NCBI RefSeq assembly: GCF_014596725.1
Contig: NZ_JACVEG010000003.1
Coordinates: 451,884 to 515,883, forward strand
Source of the DNA: Vibrio sp. Y2-5
Lineage (GTDB): Bacteria > Pseudomonadota > Gammaproteobacteria > Enterobacterales > Vibrionaceae
Length of the DNA: 64,000 nucleotides
Direction: 5' to 3'
Part shown: positions 10,099 through 18,727 of the stretch, piece after piece
How positions within the stretch are numbered: the stretch's first letter is position 1
Layout of the letters: every line of letters begins with the position of its first letter
Notes under the pieces: model-generated
The model's database searches: none
The model's input: the letters and a program-made list of their open reading frames with translations, nothing else
What the model was told of the DNA's origin: nothing
Position numbers and translations under genes: made by a program

Positions 10099-10123
10099 AG
10101 TGGGGCGCTTAATGCGCTCCACT
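10099..10123 (+). terminator. Hairpin after ppiB
   Basis: AGTGGGGCGC (10099-10108) pairs with GCGCTCCACT (10114-10123) apart from one G-T pair, loop TTAAT. The following T tract is short (GTTTG), so it may be a weak terminator with read-through to lpxH. Confidence 0.5.
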
Positions 10124-10153
10124 GTTTGCAACTCAACATAAAATACTCTTCCT

Positions 10154-10882
10154 ATGCATACATTATTTATTTCAGACCTCCACCTCACTCCTAAGCGCCC
10201 AGATATTACCGATTGTTTTATCTCTTTTATGCGTGAAGATGCCATTAAGGCAGATGCACTCTATGTACTAGGCGATCTTTTCGATTTTTGGATTGGGGAT
10301 GATGATCCGACCAACTTTGCAGAGCAGATTAAAAGCGAATTTAAAACACTGGTTAGCAAAGGCATTCCCGTATTTTTCTCACATGGCAACCGTGATTTTC
10401 TGGTTGGAAAAAGATTTGCTAAACAAACAGGTGTCACACTGCTCGACGAAGAACAGGTAATCAATCTCTACGGTGAAAACGTCGTGGTACTTCATGGCGA
10501 TACATTGTGTACCGAAGACGTGCGCTATTTAGCATTCAGAGAGAAAGTACATAAACCGTGGTTACAGTGGTTTTTCAATCGCCTACCTTTCTTCATCAAA
10601 ACCCGAATAGTAAGAAAGATCCAATCTGATACCAGCAGCGATAAAAGCAACAAATCTATGTCTATTATGGATGTGACACCGAGCGAAGTTTTAGCTGTGA
10701 TGGAAAAGCATCAGGTAAACACCATGATTCACGGACATACCCATCGTCCAAACATCCATAAAATTTCGTCGTCAGGTGAAGAAAAGACTCGCATTGTTTT
10801 AGGTGATTGGTATACACAAGGCTCTATACTTGTTTATTCAGACCATGGATATGAACTGCAAAACAAAACATTTGCATCGTGA
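10154..10882 (+). CDS. lpxH: UDP-2,3-diacylglucosamine diphosphatase
   Basis: A 242-residue calcineurin-like phosphoesterase. All metal-binding motifs are visible: [47 protein letters not shown] and HGHTHRPN. LpxH makes lipid X from UDP-diacylglucosamine in lipid A synthesis on the cytoplasmic face of the inner membrane. It follows ppiB by 62 bases, the same pair order as in E. coli. Confidence 0.97.
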   Translation: MHTLFISDLHLTPKRPDITDCFISFMREDAIKADALYVLGDLFDFWIGDDDPTNFAEQIKSEFKTLVSKGIPVFFSHGNRDFLVGKRFAKQTGVTLLDEEQVINLYGENVVVLHGDTLCTEDVRYLAFREKVHKPWLQWFFNRLPFFIKTRIVRKIQSDTSSDKSNKSMSIMDVTPSEVLAVMEKHQVNTMIHGHTHRPNIHKISSSGEEKTRIVLGDWYTQGSILVYSDHGYELQNKTFAS

Positions 10883-10941
10883 AATTGGCGACCAATGTCG
10901 CAGAGGGATATGAGGATGTGCACAATAAATCGAGTTTATAT

Positions 10942-10950
10942 TGATATAAT
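10942..10950 (+). promoter_or_regulatory. Extended -10 promoter of the EAL-HDOD gene
   Basis: TGATATAAT is a perfect extended -10 element (TG-N-TATAAT) with the TTG start codon 33 bases downstream. No good -35 element is visible, which is common for extended -10 promoters. Confidence 0.5.
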
Positions 10951-10982
10951 TGGCACACCAAAAATGGAGTTAGGGTAAAGCC

Positions 10983-12197
10983 TTGAAGTACTCATATATC
11001 GCTAGACAGCCTATATTAGATGGCGACCGAAAAACTTTCGGTTATGAACTGCTATTTAGAGACGGTCCTAAGAATACGTTTCCAGAAATTGATCCCGATA
11101 AAGCAACCAGCACGTTGCTTTCGGATCATTTCCTTTCGACCCACTATCAGACTCTGGGAAATCATGTCGGCTTTGTAAACTTCCCTTATCAGAGCCTAAT
11201 AAACCTAGTACCTACCCTCTTTCCGTCAGACAGTTTGGTTGTTGAAGTTCTAGAAGATTGTGAGCCAACCTCAGAGCTTTTAGAAGCGATTAAAAAGATA
11301 GCTACGCAAGGTTATAGAATCGCACTGGATGATTTTGTACCAAGCAAAGAATGGCAGCCGTTTTTACCCTATGTCTCTTTCATCAAATTTGATATTCGAA
11401 TCGTTCCTATTGCAAAAGCGGGTGTCTTCATCAGCAAACTTAAAGGTTCAAGAATTAAGTTTTTGGCCGAAAAAGTTGAAACCTATGACGAATTTGAGCA
11501 AGCGAAAAAGGCTGGGTTTGACTATTTCCAGGGTTATTTCTTTAGTAAACCAGAGCTCATTCAACGTAAAGCTTTACAGCCAACATTTTTAACCATAGTT
11601 CAGTTGTGTAAAGAGATAGCGAAAGACGAGATTGACTACAAAGAATTGGAGTCTTTGATAGCCAGAGATCTTTCTCTTTCCTATAAGCTGCTCACTTTTG
11701 TTAATTCTTCAGCTATCGTTAGCTCTAAGATACAGTCTTTCAAGCAAGCGCTGGTGTATTTAGGTGAACAGCGACTAAGGCAATTTATTTCGCTTGTAGC
11801 CATTGCTTCGACTGACAGCTCTAAACCTAACTATCTCTATGGCCTTTCCATTCAACGCGCTCGCTTTTGCCAGTTAGCATGGAGCAAAAGCAGACAAAGT
11901 AGTGATGCAGATCTTGCATTCCTTACAGGCATGTTTTCGTTACTCGACTGTCTGTTAGATCAGCCTCTAGAAAGTATCGTAGAGCTGATTCCCATTGACG
12001 AAGCAGTGAAACTTGCATTAACTCAAGGTAAAGGCGCATTAGGCCAGATCTTATCACTGTCAAAAGCTTATGAGCATGCAGATTGGGATCAGGTGTCAGA
12101 ACTGGCCAAAAGTTTAGAGCTCAGCGATGAGGTGTTAAGTCAGAGCTATGATGAAGCACTTCAATGGAGCGCTGATCTTCTACAAGTCGATATCTAG
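10983..12197 (+). CDS. EAL-HDOD domain signalling protein (YuxH/CdgJ type)
   Basis: A 404-residue protein starting at TTG; there is no nearer ATG, and TGGAG and AGGG lie just upstream. Residues about 1-195 form an EAL domain: the signature is ELLFR at residue 22, with an Asn in GFVNF, VVEVLED, ALDDF, FIKFDI, LAEKVET and QGYFFSKP. The catalytic loop normally read as DFGTGYSS is replaced by DFVPSKEW, so cyclic-di-GMP hydrolysis is doubtful. Residues about 200-390 form an HDOD domain. Related V. cholerae proteins affect motility and biofilm. I infer a signalling or scaffold role. Confidence 0.88.
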   Translation: MKYSYIARQPILDGDRKTFGYELLFRDGPKNTFPEIDPDKATSTLLSDHFLSTHYQTLGNHVGFVNFPYQSLINLVPTLFPSDSLVVEVLEDCEPTSELLEAIKKIATQGYRIALDDFVPSKEWQPFLPYVSFIKFDIRIVPIAKAGVFISKLKGSRIKFLAEKVETYDEFEQAKKAGFDYFQGYFFSKPELIQRKALQPTFLTIVQLCKEIAKDEIDYKELESLIARDLSLSYKLLTFVNSSAIVSSKIQSFKQALVYLGEQRLRQFISLVAIASTDSSKPNYLYGLSIQRARFCQLAWSKSRQSSDADLAFLTGMFSLLDCLLDQPLESIVELIPIDEAVKLALTQGKGALGQILSLSKAYEHADWDQVSELAKSLELSDEVLSQSYDEALQWSADLLQVDI

Positions 12198-12223
12198 ACT
12201 TTTAATCTATACATCCCTAAACT

Positions 12224-12246
12224 TGGCCTCAATTTGAGGCCATTTT
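12224..12246 (+). terminator. Terminator after the EAL-HDOD gene
   Basis: TGGCCTC (12224-12230) pairs with GAGGCCA (12236-12242) across an AATTT loop and is followed by TTTTC. Confidence 0.65.
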
Positions 12247-12261
12247 CATCCCTATCATCTT

Positions 12262-12729
12262 ATGAACAACTGCTATTGCGGTAACGCAAAACCTTATTCA
12301 GAATGCTGCCAGCCTATTCACACTGACCATGCCCAAGCACATACGCCAGAGCAATTGATGAGAGCTCGCTATAGCGCTCATGTGCTCGGCTTAGTAGATT
12401 TCGTTGTGAATACATATCACCCTTCTTGCAATGCTGAAAACGACCGTGCCGCGATTGCAGATTCCATCAAGAGTGACTGGTGCAGATTAGAGGTTATCAA
12501 TAGTGCAAATGGGACAACGGCCAACGAAGGCTTCGTCCATTTTAAAGCCTATTTGACGGACCAAGGTAAAGAGCTGTGTTTAGAAGAACGTTCGCGTTTT
12601 GTCCGTGAAGATGGTTTGTGGTTTTATATTGATGGCGAGTTTCCTACCTCTTCTGAAGATAAGAAAATCGGCCGTAACGATCCATGCCTATGTGGCAGTG
12701 GTAAGAAGTTTAAAAAGTGCTGTGGCTAA
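12262..12729 (+). CDS. YchJ family protein with SEC-C motifs
   Basis: A 155-residue protein with two Cys-rich zinc-binding motifs of the SEC-C type: [13 protein letters not shown] at the N-terminus and [13 protein letters not shown] at the very C-terminus. Between them is an NTF2-like YchJ middle domain ([18 protein letters not shown]). Function is not established; SEC-C motifs bind zinc and appear in SecA-related proteins. It stands alone between two terminators and is convergent with the DUF2057 gene. Confidence 0.88.
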   Translation: MNNCYCGNAKPYSECCQPIHTDHAQAHTPEQLMRARYSAHVLGLVDFVVNTYHPSCNAENDRAAIADSIKSDWCRLEVINSANGTTANEGFVHFKAYLTDQGKELCLEERSRFVREDGLWFYIDGEFPTSSEDKKIGRNDPCLCGSGKKFKKCCG

Positions 12730-12777
12730 ATCTACTACCCTCTATTTACAAGTACTAAGTTAATGAATAGCGACAAA

Positions 12778-12808
12778 AGCAAACGCCAGTCTAAAGACTG
12801 GCGTTTTG
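12778..12808. terminator. Bidirectional terminator between ychJ-like and DUF2057 genes
   Basis: The perfect 11-bp stem AAACGCCAGTC (12781-12791) / GACTGGCGTTT (12796-12806) has a 4-base loop. A and T runs flank it on both sides, fitting its position between convergent genes. Confidence 0.85.
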
Positions 12809-12812
12809 GAAT

Positions 12813-13433
12813 TTATTCTTGATCGATCATCCAACGGCGGAAAGCTTTACGCTCTTCGGTTGATGATTGTAGATATATAACTTGAAGCTTTTGAACATTA
12901 GTCCCCTGCACATCACCTAAATTATCGGAGAGGTCTGACAGGTCTGCTACTACTTGATTGGAAACAAGTAATCCATTTTTCTTATTGTAAGCAGTTACAA
13001 GTGCTGGAACATCAGCATATGGGAAGAAGTTTGAAATAGGTGGCAACAGCGCCTGCTCTGATTGAACAGAATTACCATCTACTTCAATTTCGAAGAGCGG
13101 CAGCGACTTTTCGCCAGCGTTTGAAACATCTTTATACTTATTTGAAATCAAAGAAACATGTACATCAGAACTTATTTTTTCTAAGTATATTACATACGGT
13201 TTTGAGGAATAGTATTCGGAACTAGGTCCATTAGACAGCTTCCCTGCAAAGTCAGCTGAAAGCTGTAAACTTCCATAATCAAAAGTATAGTGACCATCAT
13301 CATCAGGTTTAACACTAGACCCGTTTATAGTGTGTACAGTTATACCTTTGTCAACACTTAAAGTAGCAGCTTGAGACAGCCAAGGGCTGGTTATAAAAGC
13401 AACCAACAATAACTTTTTAATCATACTTACCAT
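12813..13433 (-). CDS. DUF2057 (YccT/CsgI-like) periplasmic protein
   Basis: A 206-residue protein with a cleavable signal peptide (MIKKLLLVAFITSPWLSQA) and then a beta-rich DUF2057 domain. The start could be 13433 or, with better ribosome-site spacing, the ATG at 13424. E. coli YccT (CsgI) is reported to lower curli production; no curli genes are visible here, so the function in this organism is open. It lies just after a porin gene on the same strand, with a terminator between them. Confidence 0.8.
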   Translation of the reverse strand: MVSMIKKLLLVAFITSPWLSQAATLSVDKGITVHTINGSSVKPDDDGHYTFDYGSLQLSADFAGKLSNGPSSEYYSSKPYVIYLEKISSDVHVSLISNKYKDVSNAGEKSLPLFEIEVDGNSVQSEQALLPPISNFFPYADVPALVTAYNKKNGLLVSNQVVADLSDLSDNLGDVQGTNVQKLQVIYLQSSTEERKAFRRWMIDQE

Positions 13434-13447
13434 TACCTTTTAAAAGA

Positions 13448-13475
13448 AAAGCCAGTGCAATTTTGCACTGGCTTT
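13448..13475 (-). terminator. Terminator of the porin gene
   Basis: A 13-bp perfect inverted repeat (AAAGCCAGTGCAA at 13448-13460, TTGCACTGGCTTT at 13463-13475) is followed on the minus strand by CTTTTC. It ends the porin transcript ahead of the DUF2057 gene. Confidence 0.85.
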
Positions 13476-13496
13476 AAATTCTCAAACTCTCTCAAA

Positions 13497-14504
13497 TTAG
13501 AAAGTTAGGTATAGACCTGCTGCCATAAAGTCCATTTCTTGCTTAGCTGCAACATCAGAACCACTTAGTTCAGCTGCGTTGTATTCAGCAAATGCAGTTA
13601 GGTTTGCCATTACAGCGTATTCAACACCAACGTACCAGTTTTTGATATCTGCATCTAAGTTAGCACCGCTAGTAGTCTTATCAGCCATGATAGTTTGGTA
13701 AGCACCGTAAACTTTATAATCGCTGAAAGAGTAAGATGCTGCTAGAGCTGCAGTGTTACCATCGTGGTCGCCAAGATCGTAAGAAGTATCACCACCTTCA
13801 ACGTTCACATCGCCTTGACCTTCATACTGAGAGTATGTAGCTGCAACGTATAGACCATTTGCTTCATAAGCTACAGAAGTACCTACTGCGTTGCGATTGT
13901 ACGTTACTGCATCTTCGTCAGCTTGTTGGTATGCTAAACCGATGGTGAAATCGCCAATTGAGTAATCTGCGCCAACTGCCCAGTCATTACCTTTGTTAGC
14001 ATCTTTAGTAGTTTGGTAGTCAGCAGATAGGTATAGGTTGTCTGCTACTGTGATTTCGTAACGAATACCGTGACCATCTGACTCAGTTGAGTTGTAAACT
14101 AGGTCAGTATCAGCGCCTTCATTTGTTAGCTCAGCTTTTTCAAGAAGAGCGTAAGAGCTACCAGTTTCACCGATTTTAACTTTACCAAAAGCACCTTTAA
14201 AACCAACAAAAGCATCATCAACGCTAGTTGTAGAACCATTGTCACCTTCGATTTCGAAAGAACCAAACGCTGTTACCGCATCAGAAAGTTTATGGTCGAT
14301 GTCGAATTGAACGTTAGCCCAAGCAGAAAGTGCACCATCTGTATTTTTGTAATTTGCGCCACCAGACTTAACTGATAGGTCTTTGTATAGCGCGTCAATT
14401 TCACCTGAAATGTTTACTGCTGTCGCGTCGTTTTCATATAGGTTAGCTGCGTTTACAGAACCTGCTGCTGCAAGAACTGCTAGTGCTAATAGAGTCTTTT
14501 TCAT
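13497..14504 (-). CDS. Outer-membrane porin (general diffusion type)
   Basis: A 335-residue porin. Signal peptide MKKTLLALAVLAAAGSVNA is followed by a mature barrel of alternating beta strands rich in Tyr, Gly, Asp and Asn, ending in the outer-membrane C-terminal signature MAAGLYLTF with terminal Phe. Typical strand segments include FGKVKIGETGSSYALLEKAE and VGADYSIGDFTIGLAYQQ. It is a Gram-negative porin of the OmpU/OmpC/OmpL class; the substrate cannot be told. A folded leader and a LacI-family-like palindrome lie upstream. Confidence 0.9.
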   Translation of the reverse strand: MKKTLLALAVLAAAGSVNAANLYENDATAVNISGEIDALYKDLSVKSGGANYKNTDGALSAWANVQFDIDHKLSDAVTAFGSFEIEGDNGSTTSVDDAFVGFKGAFGKVKIGETGSSYALLEKAELTNEGADTDLVYNSTESDGHGIRYEITVADNLYLSADYQTTKDANKGNDWAVGADYSIGDFTIGLAYQQADEDAVTYNRNAVGTSVAYEANGLYVAATYSQYEGQGDVNVEGGDTSYDLGDHDGNTAALAASYSFSDYKVYGAYQTIMADKTTSGANLDADIKNWYVGVEYAVMANLTAFAEYNAAELSGSDVAAKQEMDFMAAGLYLTF

Positions 14505-15015
14505 AGTAATCCACTGCCTTTTCTTAAATGTGGGAAATCCTTATCCGGTTCCCTTTTATTTTTGATGGTAGTGACCAACTCTTCGGTTAGTTCCTACCGC
14601 CACTAAATTTCGAGGTTTAGATTGCAAAAGAATATCCTGCGTGTCAAATACTCTAAATCGCTCGCATAAAAATAAATAAATACCATAAAATTCATGATGT
14701 TAACCTAAAAAACGTACATTTATCGAACAGGATGTATTGAAATATTCATAAAAATGTAAACGTTTCACAAACAATCAATTCAGAACAAAACTCTGAAAGA
14801 CAATTAAAAAAACCAATCAATCAGGATTAAATAAACTTATGAGCAATATTGTTAAGTTTTATATTTTTTATTTTGTGAATTAAATTTAAGTTCCTGAAGG
14901 TTCAGTTTTTTTTTGTGAAGGAGATCTATATTCCTTTCAAAATGATGCAAATTCGTGAGCTACGTAGGATTTGCAAACTGTGTTAACATGCGATTCCCGT
15001 CACGCAGGGCTCGTT
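14505..15015. promoter_or_regulatory. Divergent intergenic region between porin and dinG, 511 bp
   Basis: A very AT-rich region without a credible gene. It holds the porin leader hairpin (14567-14598), a palindrome centred on AAACGTTT (14755-14769) and poly-T/poly-A tracts. I searched it by eye for a LexA box (CTG-N10-CAG) for dinG and found none. Confidence 0.6.
14567..14598 (-). other. Hairpin in the porin 5' leader
   Basis: On the minus strand an outer stem (GGTAG with CTACC at 14567-14571 and 14594-14598) encloses an inner stem (ACTAAC/GTTGGT) with loop CGAAGA. It lies about 65-95 bases before the porin ATG, so it probably belongs to the 5' untranslated region. Confidence 0.4.
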
Positions 15016-17091
15016 ATGCTTACAAAAAAAATCCAACAATCGATCCGAAGTAGTTACCAAAACCTACAAAATCAGCTCGATAATTTCGTTCCTCGCCGAG
15101 CGCAAAACTTTCTTGTTGCAGAAATTGCAAAAACATTGTGTGGCAACCATCACAAATCAACTCGAATGATGGTAGCTGAAGCTGGCACCGGAATTGGTAA
15201 GTCGCTCGCCTACTTAATGGGAGTGATTCCTGTCGCTGTGTCCAATAATCGTAAAGTCGTCATATCAACCGCTACCGTTGCGTTACAAGAACAGCTTGTT
15301 CACAAAGATTTGCCTTTATATAGACGAATCACTGATCAGAGTTTTACTTTTATTATTGCTAAAGGTCGCCAACGCTATTGTTGTGCTGAAAAGTTGGCTT
15401 CGGCTTCTGGTGCAGATGGTGCTCAACTCGCAATGTTTGAAACTAAGCCCAAGGCGGCTGACATCAAAATGTTAGAAACCATGTACGAGGCTTTCGGTAA
15501 AGGGAAATGGGACGGGGACAGAGATTCCTGGCCTAAAACGATCAGCGATGAAATCTGGAATTCCATCGTCAGCGACAAACACAGCTGTAATGGCAGCTTT
15601 CCAGCACACAGACACTGTCCATTCCAAAAAGCGCGCTCAGAATTAGATAAAGCGGATGTAATTATTGCAAACCACAGTTTAGTAATGGCAGACGCGGATT
15701 TGGGAGGTGGTATCATACTGCCAGAGCCCGAAAATACGATTTACATCTTTGACGAAGCACACCATCTTCCCCACGTAGCTAGGGATCACGCTTCAGCTGC
15801 AACCTCACTAAAAGGTGCTGCCTCCTGGCTTGAAAGCCTGAATCGCTCTTTGACCAAATTGAGCAATCTCGCTGACGCAAAACGCGCGTCTCGCTTTTTA
15901 GATGAAGCGCAAACTGCGATTCAAGAGTTGATTCCCGGATTAAGCCAGCTTACCCAGCGCTTCGACCCTGCGTCTTTTGAAGACAACATTTATCGCTTTG
16001 AGCACGGTGACTTACCTCAATGGTTGGAAGAGGAATCAAAACATCTAAAACGCCAGAGCCAAAAAGCCAACCAAAGTGTTGCGAAAATTGCGGATTTGAT
16101 TGCAGAGAAAGTAAAGGAAGGAGAACTGGCTTCTCGCCTAGCTGAACCAGCGCTGACTGAGCTGGGTTTCTATATTCAACGTTTAGAGAATTTATACCAA
16201 GTATGGAATTTAATGGCGGAACCTAAACGAGAAAAAGGCGCTCCGCTTGCTCGTTGGTTACAGACCCATACAGAACGCGAAGGTGATTTTACCATTCACG
16301 TTTCACCTTTAGAGATCGGTTGGCAGCTAGATCAACAAATTTGGAGCCGTTGTATCGGTGCTATTCTGGTATCCGCGACATTACGGGCTCTCAACTCTTT
16401 CAGCTTTTTCTGCCGCCAAGCAGGTATCAGTGAAAAACCTGAAGATGGTGTTCAATTTCTCTCATTAGCATCACCGTTTAACTATATAGAACAGGGGGAG
16501 CTGTTGGTTCCTACAATGAAACTTGAACCACCAGCGAAAGATTTTACTCCTTATCTCGCCGATAAAGTAAAACAGTATCTTGTTGCTGATAAAGCCAACC
16601 TTGTTCTGTTTGCTTCTTATTGGCAAATGAAAGAAGTCGCGGAAAAACTATCGCAACTTATTGCCCAAAAGGGGTGGACGCTGCAGATACAAGGTGAAAA
16701 ATCTCGCGGTGAAATTCTAAAAAAACATAAAATGCTCGTGCAGTGCGGAAAAACAAGCGTGCTATTTGGTACTGGAAGTTTTTCAGAAGGATTAGACTTA
16801 CCGGGTGACTTATTAGAAAACCTGATTATTACCAAGATACCGTTTGCTGTTCCAACTTCACCTGTTGAGCAAGCGCATGCGGAGTATATTGAGCATCGTG
16901 GCGGCAATCCGTTTTTACAAATATCAGTACCAGAGGCAAGTAAAAAGCTGATTCAGTCAGTGGGACGTTTGCTGCGTAAAGAGAAGGATTCTGGTAGAGT
17001 CGTGATACTTGATCGCAGAGTGGTATCAAAACGATACGGAAAGGCGTTGTTAGACTCCCTTCCCCCGTTTAAACGAACCATCGAGTATTAA
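15016..17091 (+). CDS. dinG: DinG-type ATP-dependent DNA helicase
   Basis: I use the ATG at 15016 (MLTKKIQQSIRSS, 691 residues), preceded by CAGGGC; a reading from 14971 would need a TTG. It is an XPD/DinG superfamily 2 helicase: Walker A AEAGTGIGKSLAY (about 55-66), DEAH box FDEAHHL, and C-terminal helicase motifs FGTGSFSEGLDLPG and QSVGRLLRKEKD. Cysteines in the Fe-S region are at about 122, 123, 191 and 201. This differs from the E. coli DinG spacing of 120/194/199/205 as I remember it: the third cysteine is absent. No SOS box is visible upstream. Confidence 0.92.
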   Translation: MLTKKIQQSIRSSYQNLQNQLDNFVPRRAQNFLVAEIAKTLCGNHHKSTRMMVAEAGTGIGKSLAYLMGVIPVAVSNNRKVVISTATVALQEQLVHKDLPLYRRITDQSFTFIIAKGRQRYCCAEKLASASGADGAQLAMFETKPKAADIKMLETMYEAFGKGKWDGDRDSWPKTISDEIWNSIVSDKHSCNGSFPAHRHCPFQKARSELDKADVIIANHSLVMADADLGGGIILPEPENTIYIFDEAHHLPHVARDHASAATSLKGAASWLESLNRSLTKLSNLADAKRASRFLDEAQTAIQELIPGLSQLTQRFDPASFEDNIYRFEHGDLPQWLEEESKHLKRQSQKANQSVAKIADLIAEKVKEGELASRLAEPALTELGFYIQRLENLYQVWNLMAEPKREKGAPLARWLQTHTEREGDFTIHVSPLEIGWQLDQQIWSRCIGAILVSATLRALNSFSFFCRQAGISEKPEDGVQFLSLASPFNYIEQGELLVPTMKLEPPAKDFTPYLADKVKQYLVADKANLVLFASYWQMKEVAEKLSQLIAQKGWTLQIQGEKSRGEILKKHKMLVQCGKTSVLFGTGSFSEGLDLPGDLLENLIITKIPFAVPTSPVEQAHAEYIEHRGGNPFLQISVPEASKKLIQSVGRLLRKEKDSGRVVILDRRVVSKRYGKALLDSLPPFKRTIEY

Positions 17092-17187
17092 AGGACGCCG
17101 TAATTCGCTTACTGCCTAACTGCAACCCATAGTGTGGGTATATCTTTCCCTATTTATCACCTTAAAAAAGAATTCAGGATCGTATTT

Positions 17188-17970
17188 TTGATTGAATTAG
17201 TCGAACCAACCATGTTGGTCGTGTTGGCTTTAGTGGCTTTTATCGCTGGGTTTATCGACGCTGTTGCGGGCGGTGGTGGCATGTTAACTGTCCCCACATT
17301 GCTTTCTCTAGGGCTTCCCCCGCATATTGCACTGGGTACCAATAAACTAGCAGCGACTTTTGCGTCTTCCACCGCTGCGCTTACTTATTACCGAAAGAAG
17401 CTTTTTAAGCCAAAGTACTGGCTACGTGCTTTTGTTATGACCCTAATCGGCGCCACTGTGGGTACGCTTGTCGTTGATGCCATCAGCACCGACTGGTTAC
17501 AAAAAGTGCTTCCGTTAATCATTCTTGCCGCTGCAATTTATACAGTTTGGCACAAAGCGCCGACAACGGTACAAAATGAAATGCCCGCCGGATGTAAGAA
17601 ATTCAATACTAAGCAATATCTCCAAGGTTTTGGCTTAGGATTTTACGATGGCCTAGCAGGCCCAGGAACAGGGGCATTCTGGACAGTGAGTTCAATGGCA
17701 CTTTATCGCTTAAACATACTATTGGCATCAGGCTTAGCCAAAGCAATGAATTTCACCAGCAACCTGACATCCTTGATCACCTTCGCGATTTTAGGTCATA
17801 TTGATTGGGTACTCGGTTTAACCATGGGTGTGTGTTTAATGGCAGGCGCTTTTGTTGGTGCGCATTCTGCCATTCGCTTTGGTGCTAAATTTATTCGGCC
17901 TGTATTTGTCACCGTAGTCAGTATACTTGCGGTAAAACTTGCTTATGATGCTTGGTTCGTGACGCTATGA
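17188..17970 (+). CDS. TSUP (TauE/SafE, YfcA-like) membrane permease
   Basis: A 260-residue inner-membrane protein with about eight helices and the TSUP signatures FIAGFIDAVAGGGGMLTVP near the N-terminus and GFGLGFYDGLAGPGTGAFW in the middle. I favour the TTG start at 17188 because CAGGATC lies 8 bases before it; GTG 17134 and ATG 17212 are alternatives. The family exports or imports sulfur or organic anions; the substrate here is unknown. Its stop overlaps the priC start by 4 bases (ATGA), so the two are coupled. Confidence 0.88.
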   Translation: MIELVEPTMLVVLALVAFIAGFIDAVAGGGGMLTVPTLLSLGLPPHIALGTNKLAATFASSTAALTYYRKKLFKPKYWLRAFVMTLIGATVGTLVVDAISTDWLQKVLPLIILAAAIYTVWHKAPTTVQNEMPAGCKKFNTKQYLQGFGLGFYDGLAGPGTGAFWTVSSMALYRLNILLASGLAKAMNFTSNLTSLITFAILGHIDWVLGLTMGVCLMAGAFVGAHSAIRFGAKFIRPVFVTVVSILAVKLAYDAWFVTL

Positions 17971-18515
17971 AAGACTTATCCAGATTAAATCCCCTCATCG
18001 AAGAGCTAAAATCAAATGCGGCACTCATAGACCGTACTCGAGGTGAGCACTATCGCCCTCTGTTTGATGACACTTTGTTTCACTGTCACGGTAAGCTGTT
18101 GACTCCGTGTGTTATTGAAACAGAGAGCACACTGAATGCAATTCTCCGCGAGCAAAATGCAGGTAAGCTAACTCAACTTCGAGCGGAATATCTTACCGAG
18201 CGCCTTCTTGCGCAAATTAGTGCAATTCAGCGTGAAATGTCGACCCAAGCGATTCGCAAAAAAGAACCAAAACATTTCAGAGATACAAGAAAGCCAATCA
18301 GCGACTTATATCAAGATTTAGCACAACACCAAGACTGGGAACGTAGACTGATGCTCCTTGTTCAAGATAAGCAAGCTGCCGTTGAAAGCGCATTTGGAAA
18401 CAATAAGACAACCGCTCAGCAAGCACTGCTCGCAGCGGAACAGAGGCTTCAACGCTGCCAGGAAGCAAAAACAAAAATTGAAAAACAGATTACCTTTCGA
18501 GAGAAGAATCAATAA
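17967..18515 (+). CDS. priC: Primosomal replication protein PriC
   Basis: A 182-residue, charged, helical protein starting at the ATG that overlaps the preceding stop (ATGA). It contains the PriC-family segment LFDDTLFHCHGKLLTPCVIE, followed by ILREQNAGKLTQLRAEYLTERL. PriC helps reload DnaB at stalled forks. The adjacent downstream rsmS gene reproduces the E. coli priC-ybaM pair, which supports the call. Confidence 0.88.
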   Translation: MKDLSRLNPLIEELKSNAALIDRTRGEHYRPLFDDTLFHCHGKLLTPCVIETESTLNAILREQNAGKLTQLRAEYLTERLLAQISAIQREMSTQAIRKKEPKHFRDTRKPISDLYQDLAQHQDWERRLMLLVQDKQAAVESAFGNNKTTAQQALLAAEQRLQRCQEAKTKIEKQITFREKNQ

Positions 18516-18686
18516 ATGAACGACAGCCACTCCTCTTTAGAAAATGCACCAGATGAAATCAAGCTTGCCGTTGATCTTATTTACCTTCTGGAATCCAATA
18601 ACGTTGACACTGAAGTTGTTCTCGCAGCGCTAGAAATCGTAAAGTCCGATTTTCAAGCTAAACTAGAAAAGGAAAAGAGCGCTTAA
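18516..18686 (+). CDS. rsmS: RsmS/YbaM (DUF2496) small regulatory protein
   Basis: A 56-codon gene starting at the base after the priC stop (TAA-ATG). The protein MNDSHSSLENAPDEIKLAVD continues with LIYLLESNNVDTEVVLAALE and a Lys/Glu tail, matching the DUF2496 family found after priC in enterobacteria. In Pectobacterium RsmS is a regulator of secondary metabolism; here the function is inferred only from family. Its stop codon lies in the loop of the terminator hairpin. Confidence 0.85.
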   Translation: MNDSHSSLENAPDEIKLAVDLIYLLESNNVDTEVVLAALEIVKSDFQAKLEKEKSA

Positions 18687-18702
18687 TTAGCGCTCTTTTT
18701 TT
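18673..18702. terminator. Terminator overlapping the end of rsmS
   Basis: The perfect stem AAAAGAGCGC (18673-18682) / GCGCTCTTTT (18690-18699) with a 7-base loop is followed by more T. The rsmS stop is inside the hairpin. It can also serve the convergent chemoreceptor gene. Confidence 0.88.
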
Positions 18703-18727
18703 ATTACAATTAATCACTTAGAAGCAA

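Noticed and set aside
14980-15000. CTGTGTTAACATG near dinG as a LexA box
   Set aside because: The right half ACAG is missing at the required spacing; only the left CTGT is present.
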